Source of the DNA: Gallaecimonas sp045291545 | GTDB taxonomy: Bacteria > Pseudomonadota > Gammaproteobacteria > Enterobacterales > Gallaecimonadaceae | Assembly (NCBI RefSeq): GCF_045291545.1 | Contig: NZ_CP149514.1 | Coordinates: 806,001-870,000 of the forward strand | Length of the DNA stretch: 64,000 nt | Direction: 5' to 3' | Shown here: positions 8,095 through 16,988 of the stretch, piece after piece | Layout of the letters: each line of letters opens with the position of its first letter | Position numbering within the stretch: position 1 is the first letter of the stretch | Notes under the pieces: generated by a model | Seen by the model: the letters and a program-made list of their open reading frames with translations, nothing else | The model's database searches: none | Told to the model about the DNA's origin: nothing | Position numbers and translations under genes: made by a program

Positions 8095-9171
8095 ATGACG
8101 CAAGACTGTTACGCCGAGATCCGCCCTTATCACGACGACGAAGTCGCGGCAGTGATCGCCAGGCTGGTAGCCACTGAAGAATTTGCCGATGCCATCGGCC
8201 GCTTTGAGTTTGCCAAGTTATATCCGAAACTGACCTGGCTGCTGCGGCCACTGGTGCGCCAGCAGCTCAAGCGCAAACTCGGCGGTATTGACCGGGTACG
8301 CGATTTTCAGTTGTTGGTGGCCGACTACATGGCGGCGATGATAAGTAAAACCACCGATGGTGTAACCGTAAGTGGCCTGGAGGGGTTAACCCCCAGCAAG
8401 CCGATGCTGTTTATCTCCAACCACCGGGATATCGCGCTGGACCCGGCCTTTGTCAATTACGCGCTGCATCAGGCCGGCCACGATACCGTCCGAATTGCGA
8501 TTGGCGATAACCTGCTGCAAAAGGACTATGTGTCCGATCTGATGCGGCTGAATAAAAGCTTTATCGTCAAGCGCGCCACCAAAGCCCCACGGCAACTGGC
8601 CGCCAATATGGGCTTATTGTCAGCCTATATCGATGACAGCCTGCAACAGGGCCACAGTATCTGGATAGCCCAGCGTGAGGGCCGCGCCAAAGACGGCAAT
8701 GACGTGACCGATCCAGCACTGCTGAAAATGCTCTACATGGCTCATCGTAAGCAGCTGAGCTTTGAGCAGATGGTGGCCCGGTTGAACATCGTGCCGGTGG
8801 CCATTTCTTATGAATATGACCCTTGTGATGTGCTCAAGGCCCGGGAGCTGGCGCAGCAGGCGCGGGGCGGCAGTTATGAAAAGGCGCCGTTTGAGGATAT
8901 TCGCGCCATAGTGCAGGGGATCACCGGGCAAAAGGGGCGGGTGCATGTTGCCTTTGCTGAGCCGCTGGCTGCCACCGGTCTGGATAGCCCAGCCGCGCTG
9001 GCCAGCGCCATCGACCAGCAGATCCGTCGCCACTATAAGCTGTTTCCCACCAACCTGGCCGCTGCCGGTACTGGTAATGACTGGCTGCGTCAGCGTCAGC
9101 AAGGGCTCAGCGCTGATGAAGCGCAGCTCCTTAAAGAGGCTTATGCCCGGCCGGTGCTTAACGCTCAGTAG
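8095..9171 (+). CDS. PlsC-type phospholipid/glycerol acyltransferase
   Basis: Putative membrane-associated acyltransferase of the PlsC/LPLAT superfamily, 358 residues. Family motifs: FISNHRDIALDP (His110 and the following Asp, the catalytic block), RLNKSFIVKR (block II-like), and the QREGRAKDG block with Glu-Gly-Arg. It is longer than ordinary 1-acyl-glycerol-3-phosphate acyltransferases (about 240), with an extra N-terminal 80 residues and a C-terminal region. Similar proteins occur in marine gammaproteobacteria, but I cannot name the acyl acceptor. GGAG precedes the ATG. The gene follows gsk by 37 bases and overlaps the convergent phoQ by 7 bases. Confidence 0.85.
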   Translation: MTQDCYAEIRPYHDDEVAAVIARLVATEEFADAIGRFEFAKLYPKLTWLLRPLVRQQLKRKLGGIDRVRDFQLLVADYMAAMISKTTDGVTVSGLEGLTPSKPMLFISNHRDIALDPAFVNYALHQAGHDTVRIAIGDNLLQKDYVSDLMRLNKSFIVKRATKAPRQLAANMGLLSAYIDDSLQQGHSIWIAQREGRAKDGNDVTDPALLKMLYMAHRKQLSFEQMVARLNIVPVAISYEYDPCDVLKARELAQQARGGSYEKAPFEDIRAIVQGITGQKGRVHVAFAEPLAATGLDSPAALASAIDQQIRRHYKLFPTNLAAAGTGNDWLRQRQQGLSADEAQLLKEAYARPVLNAQ

Positions 9172-10538
9172 CTGCCCAGCGGCAGGCTGATCAAAAAGCT
9201 GGCGCCGCCGAGGGTTTCAGCACGGCCGACGGTCAGTTGGCCGCGATAGGAAGCAACGATATCGACCACCACGGCCAGACCAATACCCTGGCCAGGATTG
9301 CGTGAGTCTGCGCGCACGCCACGTTGCAAAATACTTTCACGCTTGTCTTCTGGTACCCCGGGGCCGTCATCGTCAACCTGGATTTGCAGATGTGGCCGTT
9401 TGTCACCGGCCAGAGTCAGACTGATGCGAACCTGGCAGACACAGAGCCGAAAGGCGTTTTCCAGCAGGTTGCCGAGGATCTCCATCAGATCCCCCTCATC
9501 GCCATCGAAGTAACAGTTTTCATCAACATGACATTGAAAGTCGACGTCTTTGCTGGCGTAGACTTTGGTCAGCGCCCGGCTGAGCCGTTCTACCACCGGC
9601 GCCGGGTTGATGCGGCTTTGTGCCAAGCCCTGACGGCCCACCACCGCCCGTTTCAGCTGGTAGCTGATGGTGGTGTTCATGCGCTGTGCCTGCTCGACAA
9701 TATCGGCCGGCAATTCCCGGGGCACCTCTGGCAAGGCTTGCAGGCTTTGGGCTGAGGCCTGAATGGCGGCCAGTGGCGTCTTCAGGCTGTGGGCCAGATC
9801 GCCCATGGTATTTTTCAGCCGCTCCCGTGATTCCTGTTCACGGTGCAGCAAGGCGTTCAGGGGCCGACTGATCCGGTCAATTTCCGTTGGATAGTGTTGC
9901 GACAGCTGGCCGCGGGTACCGCTCTTCATTTCTGAAAGCTCCACCGCCAGATAGCGTAAGGGTTTGAAACCCCAGCGCAGGGTCCAGGTGATCACCAACA
10001 GCATCAGAAACAGGCCACCGGTCATCCACAGCAGCACTATGGTGGTGAACTGCGAAGCATCGCGCTGGTAGTCCTTGTCCTGATACATGGTCATCAGGGT
10101 GTAGTCTTTGACCGTCTTGCCCAGCGAAATCGGGATCGATACCTCATAGATGAAGAAGCCATCCCCTTCGATTTGCTGGTGATAGAACTTGCGGTTGAGA
10201 TTGAAGAAAGTCGGTTTGAAATTGAATTCGTAGCGGTAACTGGACAACGACCGCCAGATAAGTTTGCCATGCTCGTCAAAAATCAGCCCGATATGGGACG
10301 ACAGCGGCTGGTTATAGCTGGGGTTGACCAGCTCGTTGGGCAGCCAGCCGGTGCCTTGGGTGTCTTCGAGCAGTGTCACCAGTTCGTTGGCGTCCTGGCT
10401 GAGGTTGTGCTCAATGGTGCTTTCGGTGGCGCTCTGGTAAGACTTGATAATGGCAAAGCTGACAAACGCCAAAAAGACCACCACAGAAACCGTGGTGGCC
10501 AGCATAACGCGACCTTTGAGTGACAGCGGGCGGATCAA
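9165..10538 (-). CDS. phoQ: PhoQ-like sensor histidine kinase
   Basis: Membrane sensor kinase partner of the adjacent regulator, 457 residues. TM1 is at about 10-32, a periplasmic domain at 33-165, TM2 at about 165-187, then a HAMP-like linker. The H-box GDLAHSLKTPLAAI carries phospho-accepting His250. The ATPase has LLENAFRLC (Asn361), DDDGPGVP and GQGIGLAVVVDI. PhoQ-type features are the periplasmic domain size and the H-box wording. However, I see no acidic cluster like the metal-sensing patch of E. coli PhoQ, so the stimulus may differ. The start is TTG 10538, the only usable start between an in-frame stop and TM1. It lies 20 bases after phoP. Confidence 0.88.
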   Translation of the reverse strand: MIRPLSLKGRVMLATTVSVVVFLAFVSFAIIKSYQSATESTIEHNLSQDANELVTLLEDTQGTGWLPNELVNPSYNQPLSSHIGLIFDEHGKLIWRSLSSYRYEFNFKPTFFNLNRKFYHQQIEGDGFFIYEVSIPISLGKTVKDYTLMTMYQDKDYQRDASQFTTIVLLWMTGGLFLMLLVITWTLRWGFKPLRYLAVELSEMKSGTRGQLSQHYPTEIDRISRPLNALLHREQESRERLKNTMGDLAHSLKTPLAAIQASAQSLQALPEVPRELPADIVEQAQRMNTTISYQLKRAVVGRQGLAQSRINPAPVVERLSRALTKVYASKDVDFQCHVDENCYFDGDEGDLMEILGNLLENAFRLCVCQVRISLTLAGDKRPHLQIQVDDDGPGVPEDKRESILQRGVRADSRNPGQGIGLAVVVDIVASYRGQLTVGRAETLGGASFLISLPLGSY

Positions 10539-10558
10539 TTGGTTTACCGGTCAGCTAT

Positions 10559-11236
10559 TTACTGACAGGTTAACCGGAACATGTAGCCTTGACCACGAAT
10601 GGTTTCAATGGGCGTCAGGCTGTTGTCCGGGTCCAGCTTCTTGCGCAGCCGGCCAATCAGCACTTCGACAACGTTGGAATCCCGCTCAATATGGTCATCA
10701 TAGAGCTGTTCCACCAACCGCTGTTTGCTCACCACTTCCTGGTGATGGCGCATTAAAAACTCCAGCAATTTGTATTCGTAGGCGGTCAGTGTCAGTGGAT
10801 CTTCTGCCCGAAAAGCCTGCTTCTTGGCCAGATCCAGCTTAAATGGCTGAGCTTCGATGGTCGGGCTGGCAAAGCCGGCAGCGCGGCGAGACAGTGCCTG
10901 CAAGCGGGCCACCAACTCTTCCATCTGAAAGGGTTTGACCAGGTAGTCATCGGCACCGGCGTCCAGGCCTTCGACTTTATCCTGCCAGTTGCCCCGGGCA
11001 GTAAGAATGATGATGGGAAAGGTCTTGCCTTCTTCACGGAAGGTTCGGATCAGGGAAATGCCATTCATGCCTGGCAAACCCAGGTCGACAATAGCCACAT
11101 CCAGCTCGTACTCTTCAGCAAAAAAACGTGCTTCCTCGGCATTGGGGGCGGCGTGAACACCGAAACCCCGCTCTGACAGCTGCACTTTCAGGTGGTGACG
11201 CAACAGGTTGTCATCTTCAACGACCAGCACTTTCAT
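10559..11236 (-). CDS. phoP: PhoP-like response regulator
   Basis: OmpR/PhoB-family transcription factor, 225 residues. The receiver domain has the acidic pocket Asp8/Asp9, phospho-acceptor Asp51 in VDLGLPG, Thr79 and Lys101 (KPF). The winged-helix DNA-binding domain spans about 127-225 and contains LTAYEYKLLEFLMRHH and the recognition segment DSNVVEVLIGRLRKKLD. ATG 11236 has GGGAG seven bases upstream; a second ATG at 11242 lies 1 base from that site and is unlikely. It leads a two-gene operon with phoQ. Repeats upstream (11302-11339) could be an operator. Confidence 0.93.
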   Translation of the reverse strand: MKVLVVEDDNLLRHHLKVQLSERGFGVHAAPNAEEARFFAEEYELDVAIVDLGLPGMNGISLIRTFREEGKTFPIIILTARGNWQDKVEGLDAGADDYLVKPFQMEELVARLQALSRRAAGFASPTIEAQPFKLDLAKKQAFRAEDPLTLTAYEYKLLEFLMRHHQEVVSKQRLVEQLYDDHIERDSNVVEVLIGRLRKKLDPDNSLTPIETIRGQGYMFRLTCQ

Positions 11237-11301
11237 CAGCATTCTCCCTTGTCTTTACAGCGCTGAGGTTAGGGGGCAGGCTGTATAGGCGCAATGGCAA
11301 A

Positions 11302-11339
11302 GCTGAACGGGTACAGGATTTGTTCAGCAAGTTGTTCAG
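11302..11339. repeat. Direct and inverted repeats between phoP and the hydrolase gene
   Basis: TTGTTCAG occurs at 11320-11327 and again at 11332-11339 (period 12). The inverted copy GCTGAAC at 11302-11308 faces GTTCAGC at 11322-11328. The cluster lies between divergent genes, where a PhoP-type site could act, but the period is 12 rather than the 11 of classic PhoP boxes. Confidence 0.4.
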
Positions 11340-11373
11340 TTTTTACAAGCGGCTGTTTGGCCGGAGAAACAAC

Positions 11374-12075
11374 ATGTCCCGAGTATATTTACACAGTTCC
11401 ATGAGTGATAGCCGCCAGTGGGTGCCGCTTTCCCAGCAGTTTCCCGGCGAACTTCATGACCTTTACGGTTACGGCCAGGCACCGGCCGCACCGGCTGGTC
11501 CCTTTCGCTTGGCGACGGAAATGGCGAGAGTAACATTAACTAGTGAAATGACGCTTGTGGGACATTCTTATGGGGCAGCTAATGCCCTGCATCTGGCGGC
11601 CATGCAGCCGCAGCACATTCATGCTTTGTGCCTGTATGAACCGGTAGCGTTCTGGTTACTGCCTCAAAACAGCGCTGAGCGGCAGGCGGTGGTCGCATTG
11701 TCGGCCCGTATGGCCGGGTTGGATGCCGCGTCAGCGGCGCAGGCGTTTGTTGATTACTGGAGTGGCCCCGGTACCTACGCAGCGATGCCACCACGCCTGC
11801 AACAGCGTTTGGCGGCGCAAGCGCCGAAAGTGGTCAAAGACTTTGAGGCCTTGATTAACGAAAACACCGATCCAGCGATGATTTCAGCGCCGACGTTATT
11901 GATGGTGGGGCGTACTAGCCCTGCTGCCAGCCGTCAAGTGGCAGCGACGCTGGCACAGCGCCTGCGGCACGTGGAGGTGGTTGAGGTAGACGCTGGCCAT
12001 ATGGGGCCTATCAGCCACCCTGAACAGGTGATGCCGGTGATGGCGGATTTTTTGCGCCGTCATAGCCATCGCTGA
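11374..12075 (+). CDS. Alpha/beta hydrolase
   Basis: Soluble alpha/beta-hydrolase fold protein, 233 residues, substrate unknown. The nucleophile elbow is GHSYGAAN (Ser65). The C-terminal VDAGHMGPISHPEQ supplies the catalytic His. An early LHSSMSDSRQW replaces the usual HGxxxx oxyanion motif. GGAG sits 8 bases before ATG 11374; the reading frame upstream of it runs antisense into phoP and is not coding. The gene diverges from phoP. Its 3' end overlaps the convergent cytochrome gene by 65 bases, longer than any other overlap here, so one of the two C-termini may be recently extended. Confidence 0.85.
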   Translation: MSRVYLHSSMSDSRQWVPLSQQFPGELHDLYGYGQAPAAPAGPFRLATEMARVTLTSEMTLVGHSYGAANALHLAAMQPQHIHALCLYEPVAFWLLPQNSAERQAVVALSARMAGLDAASAAQAFVDYWSGPGTYAAMPPRLQQRLAAQAPKVVKDFEALINENTDPAMISAPTLLMVGRTSPAASRQVAATLAQRLRHVEVVEVDAGHMGPISHPEQVMPVMADFLRRHSHR

Positions 12076-13237
12076 GGGTGCCGAGAAAGGCTTCAATATC
12101 ACGTACATCCTGCTCGCTAAAAGCCGGTTTCGCACCGGCCTGGGCACCAAAAGGTGGTGTCATCTCAATATTGGGCCAGTAAGCCTTGGGCAGGTCGTTG
12201 AATTTTTCTATCTGGCCGGCCCCATTGCGGGGGTACCAGCGGCCAGGGTTGCTATCGCGGCTGGCATAAAAGGCAATGGCATCGTGCAAGGAGGTGATCA
12301 CGCCGTTATGGAAAAAGTGCTTTTTCAGCGCCACGTTACGCAAGCTGGGGGTACGAAAGCGGCCACAGTAGCGTTTTTTACTGGCCAGATCGTGGCGGTA
12401 GGGGCCGCATAAACCCATATCGAAAAAATGCGGATCGGCGTTGGCGGGTACCCGCGGGTTACGGGGCAGCCCCAAGGCGCTGTAGCCATAGTCAGTGAAC
12501 AGCGGCGGTGCGCCGTTGGCGCTATAGCCGGAGAAATGGCAGCTGGCGCAATTACCCCGCTTGGGGTCATTGAAGGCCGCTAATCCCCGGGCTTCTGCCG
12601 GGCTGAGGGTGGCCTCACCCCGCAACACGGCGTCGTACTTGCTGGAATAAGGGTAAAAGCGCGGACTGTGTAAAAACGCCGCCAGGCTACTGGCCGCGGC
12701 GTCAACCGCGGCTTGGGGGCTGAGCAGGGCCTTGGCACCATACAGCGCTTTGACAGTCTGGCGATAGGAACGGGTTGCCAGTACCCGTAAAATGATTGCG
12801 GCGGTGCTGGCCATTTCATTGCTGGCAAACAAAGGCTGACGTACCTGATCGCGGGCCCGATCGGCCCGGCCATCCCAGTCCAGGCCACCGGTAGGGCCGT
12901 TGTCGATGCTGTCATTACCGTCATCTTCTGAGAAATGCTCGCTAAACTGTGGCACCGCCTGTAAGTAAGTCAGCCCCGGTACTGCCCGGTTGCCGCGCAG
13001 CTGCAACCGGTTACCGCCGGGCATCAGAGCTTGTGGTGAGGAGTAGGCGAGGGTGCGCTGGTGGCAGCTACTACAGGCAATACGGCCGGAACCGGAAAGG
13101 GCTTTTTCCGTAAAAAGCTGCTCACCGAGCTGGCGCATGGCATCGGCACGATGGTGTTGTGCCTGAATACGCTGCTCAAATGTGGTCGCTTGCAGTGGCA
13201 GCGCCAGTAACAGTGCCAATACCCACCCGAAATTCAT
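12011..13237 (-). CDS. Di-haem cytochrome c peroxidase family protein
   Basis: Exported protein of the CcpA/MauG family, 408 residues. A signal peptide (MNFGWVLALLLALPLQAT) is followed by two c-type haem sites, CSSCH (55-59) and CASCH (230-234). MauG-like sequences such as GLDWDGRADRARDQVRQPLF lie between them. Such proteins reduce peroxide or oxidise proteins in the periplasm with electrons from cytochrome c. GGAG precedes ATG 13237; an upstream in-frame start would spoil the signal peptide. It diverges from the phosphoesterase gene with 82 bases between them. The C-terminus overlaps the hydrolase gene on the other strand. Confidence 0.9.
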   Translation of the reverse strand: MNFGWVLALLLALPLQATTFEQRIQAQHHRADAMRQLGEQLFTEKALSGSGRIACSSCHQRTLAYSSPQALMPGGNRLQLRGNRAVPGLTYLQAVPQFSEHFSEDDGNDSIDNGPTGGLDWDGRADRARDQVRQPLFASNEMASTAAIILRVLATRSYRQTVKALYGAKALLSPQAAVDAAASSLAAFLHSPRFYPYSSKYDAVLRGEATLSPAEARGLAAFNDPKRGNCASCHFSGYSANGAPPLFTDYGYSALGLPRNPRVPANADPHFFDMGLCGPYRHDLASKKRYCGRFRTPSLRNVALKKHFFHNGVITSLHDAIAFYASRDSNPGRWYPRNGAGQIEKFNDLPKAYWPNIEMTPPFGAQAGAKPAFSEQDVRDIEAFLGTLSDGYDGAKNPPSPASPVQGG

Positions 13238-13319
13238 CTGCTCTCCGTTATTGTAAGGGGCGACCCCGCCCGGCTTTTTCGGCACAATAGGACTTCACAA
13301 AACCAACAGGATACGCGCA

Positions 13320-14861
13320 ATGAAACGCTTGAGTGTAGTGGCTATGGCCTGTGCGGCCTTGCTGGCCGGTTGTGGTGATAACAGCAGTAAGTCTGCCGCC
13401 GCCAGTGCTAAGGATCTGTCAAAAATCCAGAATGTGGTGGTTATTTACGGTGAAAACCGCAGCTTTGATAACCTCTATGGCCTGTTTCCCGGCGCTAATG
13501 GCATTGCTGACGCCCTGAAACAGGAAGACTACAAGCAGCTGGACCGTACAGGCAAACGGGCGCTGGCGTTTCTGCCGCCAGCCTGGGGTGGTTTGACTGG
13601 GCCGGGCGTTACACCGGTTATCACGGAAGAAGACACCGCCAAGCTGCCTAACATGCCGTTTCAGCTGAATGCGCCGGGTGGTTTCGATCTTGGTCTCAAT
13701 GTGCGTACCCGTGATCTGGTACACCGCTTCTATCAGAATCAGATGCAGATTGATGACGGCCGCAACGACAAGTTTGCTGCCTATTCCGATGCCGGCGCCC
13801 TGGTAATGGGTTACTACGATGGCAAGTCATTGCCGTTGTGGCAGTTGGCCCGCCAATACACCCTGGCGGATAACTTTTTCATGGGAGGCTTTGGTGGCAG
13901 CTTCTTTAACCATATCCGCCTGATTTGTGCCTGTAGTCCTTACTACCCCAATGCGGATAAGAGCCCGGCCAAAGGCAAGATCTCCGTGGTTAATGCCGAT
14001 GGCGTCAGCCTGACACTGGCGCCGAACAGCCCACAAAGTGCCATGCAGGGGCCGCCAAAGTTTGTTAATGACGGCACCCTGACACCGGACTTTTTTGCCG
14101 TCAACACCATGCAGCCGCCCTACCAGCCGAGTGGTGTGGCGCCGGCCCCGGGGGAAGATCCCCGTTTTGCCAACCCTAATGATCCACATACCTTACCGCC
14201 GCAGACGCAAGCGCACATCGGCGATATGCTTGATACGAAAAAAGTGAGCTGGGCCTGGTATGCTGGCGCCTGGGATAAAGCGGTAGCTGATCGCAGCAAT
14301 GTCTATCACTACCCGGTACCCAACTTTCAGGCACACCATCAGCCCTTTAACTACTTCAAGGACATGGCTCCCGGCACCCCGGAGCGCCAGCAGCACCTGA
14401 AGGATGAAAAGGATTTTCTGGCCGCCATCAAAGCGGGTACCTTGCCTGCCGTCAGTTTTTACAAACCGCAGGGCAATTTTAACCAGCACTCTGGCTACGC
14501 CAGTGTCATGGCCGGTGACCAGCACATCGCCGATATCATTCATCAGTTGCAAAAAAGCCCGCAATGGCCACATATGCTGGTGGTGGTCACCTACGATGAA
14601 AACGGCGGTTACTGGGACCACGTCGCGCCACCCAAAGGTGATCGCTGGGGGCCAGGCAGCCGCATCCCGGCCATCATCATTTCGCCCTATGCCAAACGCG
14701 GATATGTAGACCACCAGTTCTACGACACCACCTCTATTCTGCGCTTTATCACCACGCGTTGGGATTTACCGGTATTACCTGGGCTTACCGAACGTGACGC
14801 GGCGCTCAAGCGTAACCATTCACCAGCCCTTGGCGATTTAACCGAAGCCCTTAAGCTGTAA
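13320..14861 (+). CDS. Lipoprotein acid phosphatase/phospholipase C family phosphoesterase
   Basis: Exported phosphoesterase of the AcpA/PlcC superfamily, 513 residues. A lipobox LAGC (Cys18) predicts lipid anchoring, followed by a Ser/Ala-rich spacer. Catalytic-region motifs are VVVIYGENRSFDNLYG (Glu45, Asn46), ADNFFMGGFGGSFFNH, HSGYASVMAGDQHI and TYDENGGYWDHVAPP, typical of metal-dependent members. Substrate could be phosphomonoesters or phospholipids; sequence alone does not decide. AGGA precedes the start. A perfect hairpin terminator shared with the convergent his operon follows. Confidence 0.9.
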   Translation: MKRLSVVAMACAALLAGCGDNSSKSAAASAKDLSKIQNVVVIYGENRSFDNLYGLFPGANGIADALKQEDYKQLDRTGKRALAFLPPAWGGLTGPGVTPVITEEDTAKLPNMPFQLNAPGGFDLGLNVRTRDLVHRFYQNQMQIDDGRNDKFAAYSDAGALVMGYYDGKSLPLWQLARQYTLADNFFMGGFGGSFFNHIRLICACSPYYPNADKSPAKGKISVVNADGVSLTLAPNSPQSAMQGPPKFVNDGTLTPDFFAVNTMQPPYQPSGVAPAPGEDPRFANPNDPHTLPPQTQAHIGDMLDTKKVSWAWYAGAWDKAVADRSNVYHYPVPNFQAHHQPFNYFKDMAPGTPERQQHLKDEKDFLAAIKAGTLPAVSFYKPQGNFNQHSGYASVMAGDQHIADIIHQLQKSPQWPHMLVVVTYDENGGYWDHVAPPKGDRWGPGSRIPAIIISPYAKRGYVDHQFYDTTSILRFITTRWDLPVLPGLTERDAALKRNHSPALGDLTEALKL

Positions 14862-14863
14862 AT

Positions 14864-14892
14864 AAAAAGCCCCGCAACAGCGGGGCTTTTTA
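14864..14892. terminator. Bidirectional terminator between phosphoesterase and his operon
   Basis: AAAAAGCCCCGC (14864-14875) pairs perfectly with GCGGGGCTTTTT (14880-14891) around AACA. The A and T tracts let it work on both strands. It closes the phosphoesterase gene (+) and the his operon (-). Confidence 0.93.
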
Positions 14893-14896
14893 TGAC

Positions 14897-15508
14897 TCAA
14901 TGGCGGCTTTTCAGTACGGCCACGGCATCGGCCAGAGACAGGCCCCGCAGGCGCAGCGTCAACAGCAGGTGATAAAGCAAATCGGCACTTTCGTTAAGGA
15001 GTGCCTCGTCACCTTCAGCGACGGCGGCCAGGGCCACTTCCACCCCTTCCTCACCGACTTTTTGTGCCACTTTGTTGATACCGCGAGCGGCCAGGCGGGC
15101 GGTGTAGGACTGCGCGTCACCACTTTGCAGGCGCTGGCCCTGAATGGCTTCCAGCTCGGCCAAAAACGCCAGCTGCGGCGCCGCGTCGGCAAAGCAACTG
15201 GCCGTGCCCAGGTGGCAGGTGGGGCCAACCGGCTGGGCGAGGATCAGCAGGCTGTCGTTGTCGCAATCACTGTGTACCGACACAACTTTCAGCACATTAC
15301 CGGAGCTTTCCCCCTTTACCCACAGTCGCTCTTTGCTACGGCTATAAAAGGTAACCAGGCCACTGGTCAGGGTCTGGCTGAGGGCTTCAGCATTCATATA
15401 ACCCTGCATGCGGATTTGGCCGCTGGCCACATCTTGCACCAGCGCTGGCAGCAGTCCGTCGCCTTTGGCAAAGTCGATGCGCTGGAGATTGTCGGTAGTC
15501 AGTTGCAT
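14897..15508 (-). CDS. hisI: Phosphoribosyl-AMP cyclohydrolase / phosphoribosyl-ATP pyrophosphatase
   Basis: Bifunctional HisIE, 203 residues, steps 2 and 3 of histidine synthesis. The N-terminal cyclohydrolase (about 1-115) has GYMNAEAL, TFYSRSKERLWVKGESSGN, the metal site SDCDNDS and PTCHLGTASC. The C-terminal pyrophosphatase (about 120-203) has KVGEEGVEVALAA and NESADLLYHLL. Last gene of the operon; it overlaps hisF by 10 bases and ends 5 bases before the terminator hairpin. Confidence 0.97.
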   Translation of the reverse strand: MQLTTDNLQRIDFAKGDGLLPALVQDVASGQIRMQGYMNAEALSQTLTSGLVTFYSRSKERLWVKGESSGNVLKVVSVHSDCDNDSLLILAQPVGPTCHLGTASCFADAAPQLAFLAELEAIQGQRLQSGDAQSYTARLAARGINKVAQKVGEEGVEVALAAVAEGDEALLNESADLLYHLLLTLRLRGLSLADAVAVLKSRH

Positions 15509-16272
15509 GGGCGGATCTCCTTACCCTGGCTGATGAGCCAGGCCTTCAGTTCGGGGATGCTGATCAGATTTTTGTGAAACACCGAGGCGGCCAGGGCGCC
15601 ATCGGCACCGGCGGTAAAGGCTTCTTTGAAGTGGGCCATGGTACCGGCGCCACCCGAGGCAATCAGCGGCAGCCGGGTAGCGGCGCGCACCGCCTGGAGC
15701 TGTGGCAAGTCATAGCCCTGGCGCATGCCGTCCTGATTCATCATGTTGAGAACAATCTCGCCGGCGCCGCGGGCCTCGACTTCCTGCACCCATTGCAAGG
15801 TGCTGCGCCCGGCGTGGCTGGCTTTATCTTCACGGCCGGTGTATTGCCATACCTGCAAGTCACCTTGCTCGGTCACGAATGAATCAATGCCAATAACCAC
15901 ACACTGACGGCCAAATTCGTCACTGAGCTGGTTGATGAAATCCGGGTTTTCCAGTGCCGGGCTGTTAACCGAAATTTTGTCGGCGCCATAGGCCAGCAAA
16001 GTGCGAGCATCATCAAGTGAGCGAATGCCACCAGCCACGCTAAAAGGGATGCTCAGTACATCGGCCACCGCCGCCACCCAGGATTTGTCCACCACACGGC
16101 TGTCGGAGCTGGCGGTAATGTCGTAAAACACCAGCTCGTCGGCGCCATTGTCACTGTAGCGCTGAGCCAGCTCGACGATGTCGCCGACCACTTCGTGATT
16201 TTTAAATTGCACCCCTTTGACGACCACACCATCGCGGACGTCCAGGCAGGGAATTATGCGTCTTGCCAGCAT
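15499..16272 (-). CDS. hisF: Imidazole glycerol phosphate synthase cyclase subunit
   Basis: TIM-barrel cyclase that receives ammonia from HisH and forms imidazole glycerol phosphate plus AICAR. 257 residues. The catalytic aspartates are Asp11 (IPCLDV) and Asp130 (VVIGIDSF). Phosphate-binding loops are FSVAGGIRS and IASGGAGT. The start overlaps hisA by 19 bases. Confidence 0.98.
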   Translation of the reverse strand: MLARRIIPCLDVRDGVVVKGVQFKNHEVVGDIVELAQRYSDNGADELVFYDITASSDSRVVDKSWVAAVADVLSIPFSVAGGIRSLDDARTLLAYGADKISVNSPALENPDFINQLSDEFGRQCVVIGIDSFVTEQGDLQVWQYTGREDKASHAGRSTLQWVQEVEARGAGEIVLNMMNQDGMRQGYDLPQLQAVRAATRLPLIASGGAGTMAHFKEAFTAGADGALAASVFHKNLISIPELKAWLISQGKEIRPCN

Positions 16273-16988
16273 TGCTGGGCCTCCTTGAGGGTGAATTTGC
16301 CGTCTAGCAGGCTTTTGCCGAGAATCACGCCGCTGACCCCGGCGGCTTTGAGTGCCGGCAGTTCCGCCAGGCTGGCAACCCCCCCCGAGGCCTGTAGCGC
16401 CATGGCCGGATAGGCATCCGTGAGCTGTTGGTACAAGGCGCTGTTGGCGCCGCTGAGGGTACCGTCTTTGTCGATATCGGTAATGAGAAAATGCCGTGCC
16501 CCCTCGGCCAGATAAAAGGCCAGCAGGCTGTCGAGGTTTTGCTCGGACTTCTCCAGCCAGCCGTGACTGGCGGGGAACCAGTCATCGCCGTCAAAACGCA
16601 CATCCAGCGCCAACACCAGCTGGTCGCTGCCCAATTCACGTAGCCACCGGGCGACGGTATCCGGTGCCTTGATGGCAAGGCTGCCGACGACTACCCGATC
16701 AGCGCCCAGCGCCAGTAACTGGCGAACATCGTCCAGGCTACGCACACCGCCGCCCACCTGTACCGGGCAGGGCGCCTGGGCGATAACCTCCTTGAGCTGC
16801 GGCCACTGCCGGGCACCGGCGTCACGGGCGCCGGATAAATCCACCAGATGCAGGTAACGGGCACCGGCGGCAGCATAAGCGGCAAAACGTTGTGCCGGGT
16901 CGTGGTCGTAACGGGTTACCTGCTGGTAGTCGCCTTTAAATAGGCGCACCACCTGGCCGTCCAGAATGTCCAGTGCCGGGATCAGCAT
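16254..16988 (-). CDS. hisA: ProFAR isomerase HisA
   Basis: Amadori isomerase of step 4, a TIM barrel of 244 residues. Catalytic Asp7 (IPALDI) and Asp129 (LVLALDV) match the E. coli positions. Phosphate loops are QVGGGVRS and QASGGVAS. Overlaps hisH by 7 bases and hisF by 19. Confidence 0.98.
   Translation of the reverse strand: MLIPALDILDGQVVRLFKGDYQQVTRYDHDPAQRFAAYAAAGARYLHLVDLSGARDAGARQWPQLKEVIAQAPCPVQVGGGVRSLDDVRQLLALGADRVVVGSLAIKAPDTVARWLRELGSDQLVLALDVRFDGDDWFPASHGWLEKSEQNLDSLLAFYLAEGARHFLITDIDKDGTLSGANSALYQQLTDAYPAMALQASGGVASLAELPALKAAGVSGVILGKSLLDGKFTLKEAQQCWQDA

Noticed and set aside
11128..11373. N-terminal extension of the alpha/beta hydrolase
   Set aside because: It runs antisense through phoP; GGAG before ATG 11374 sets the start.
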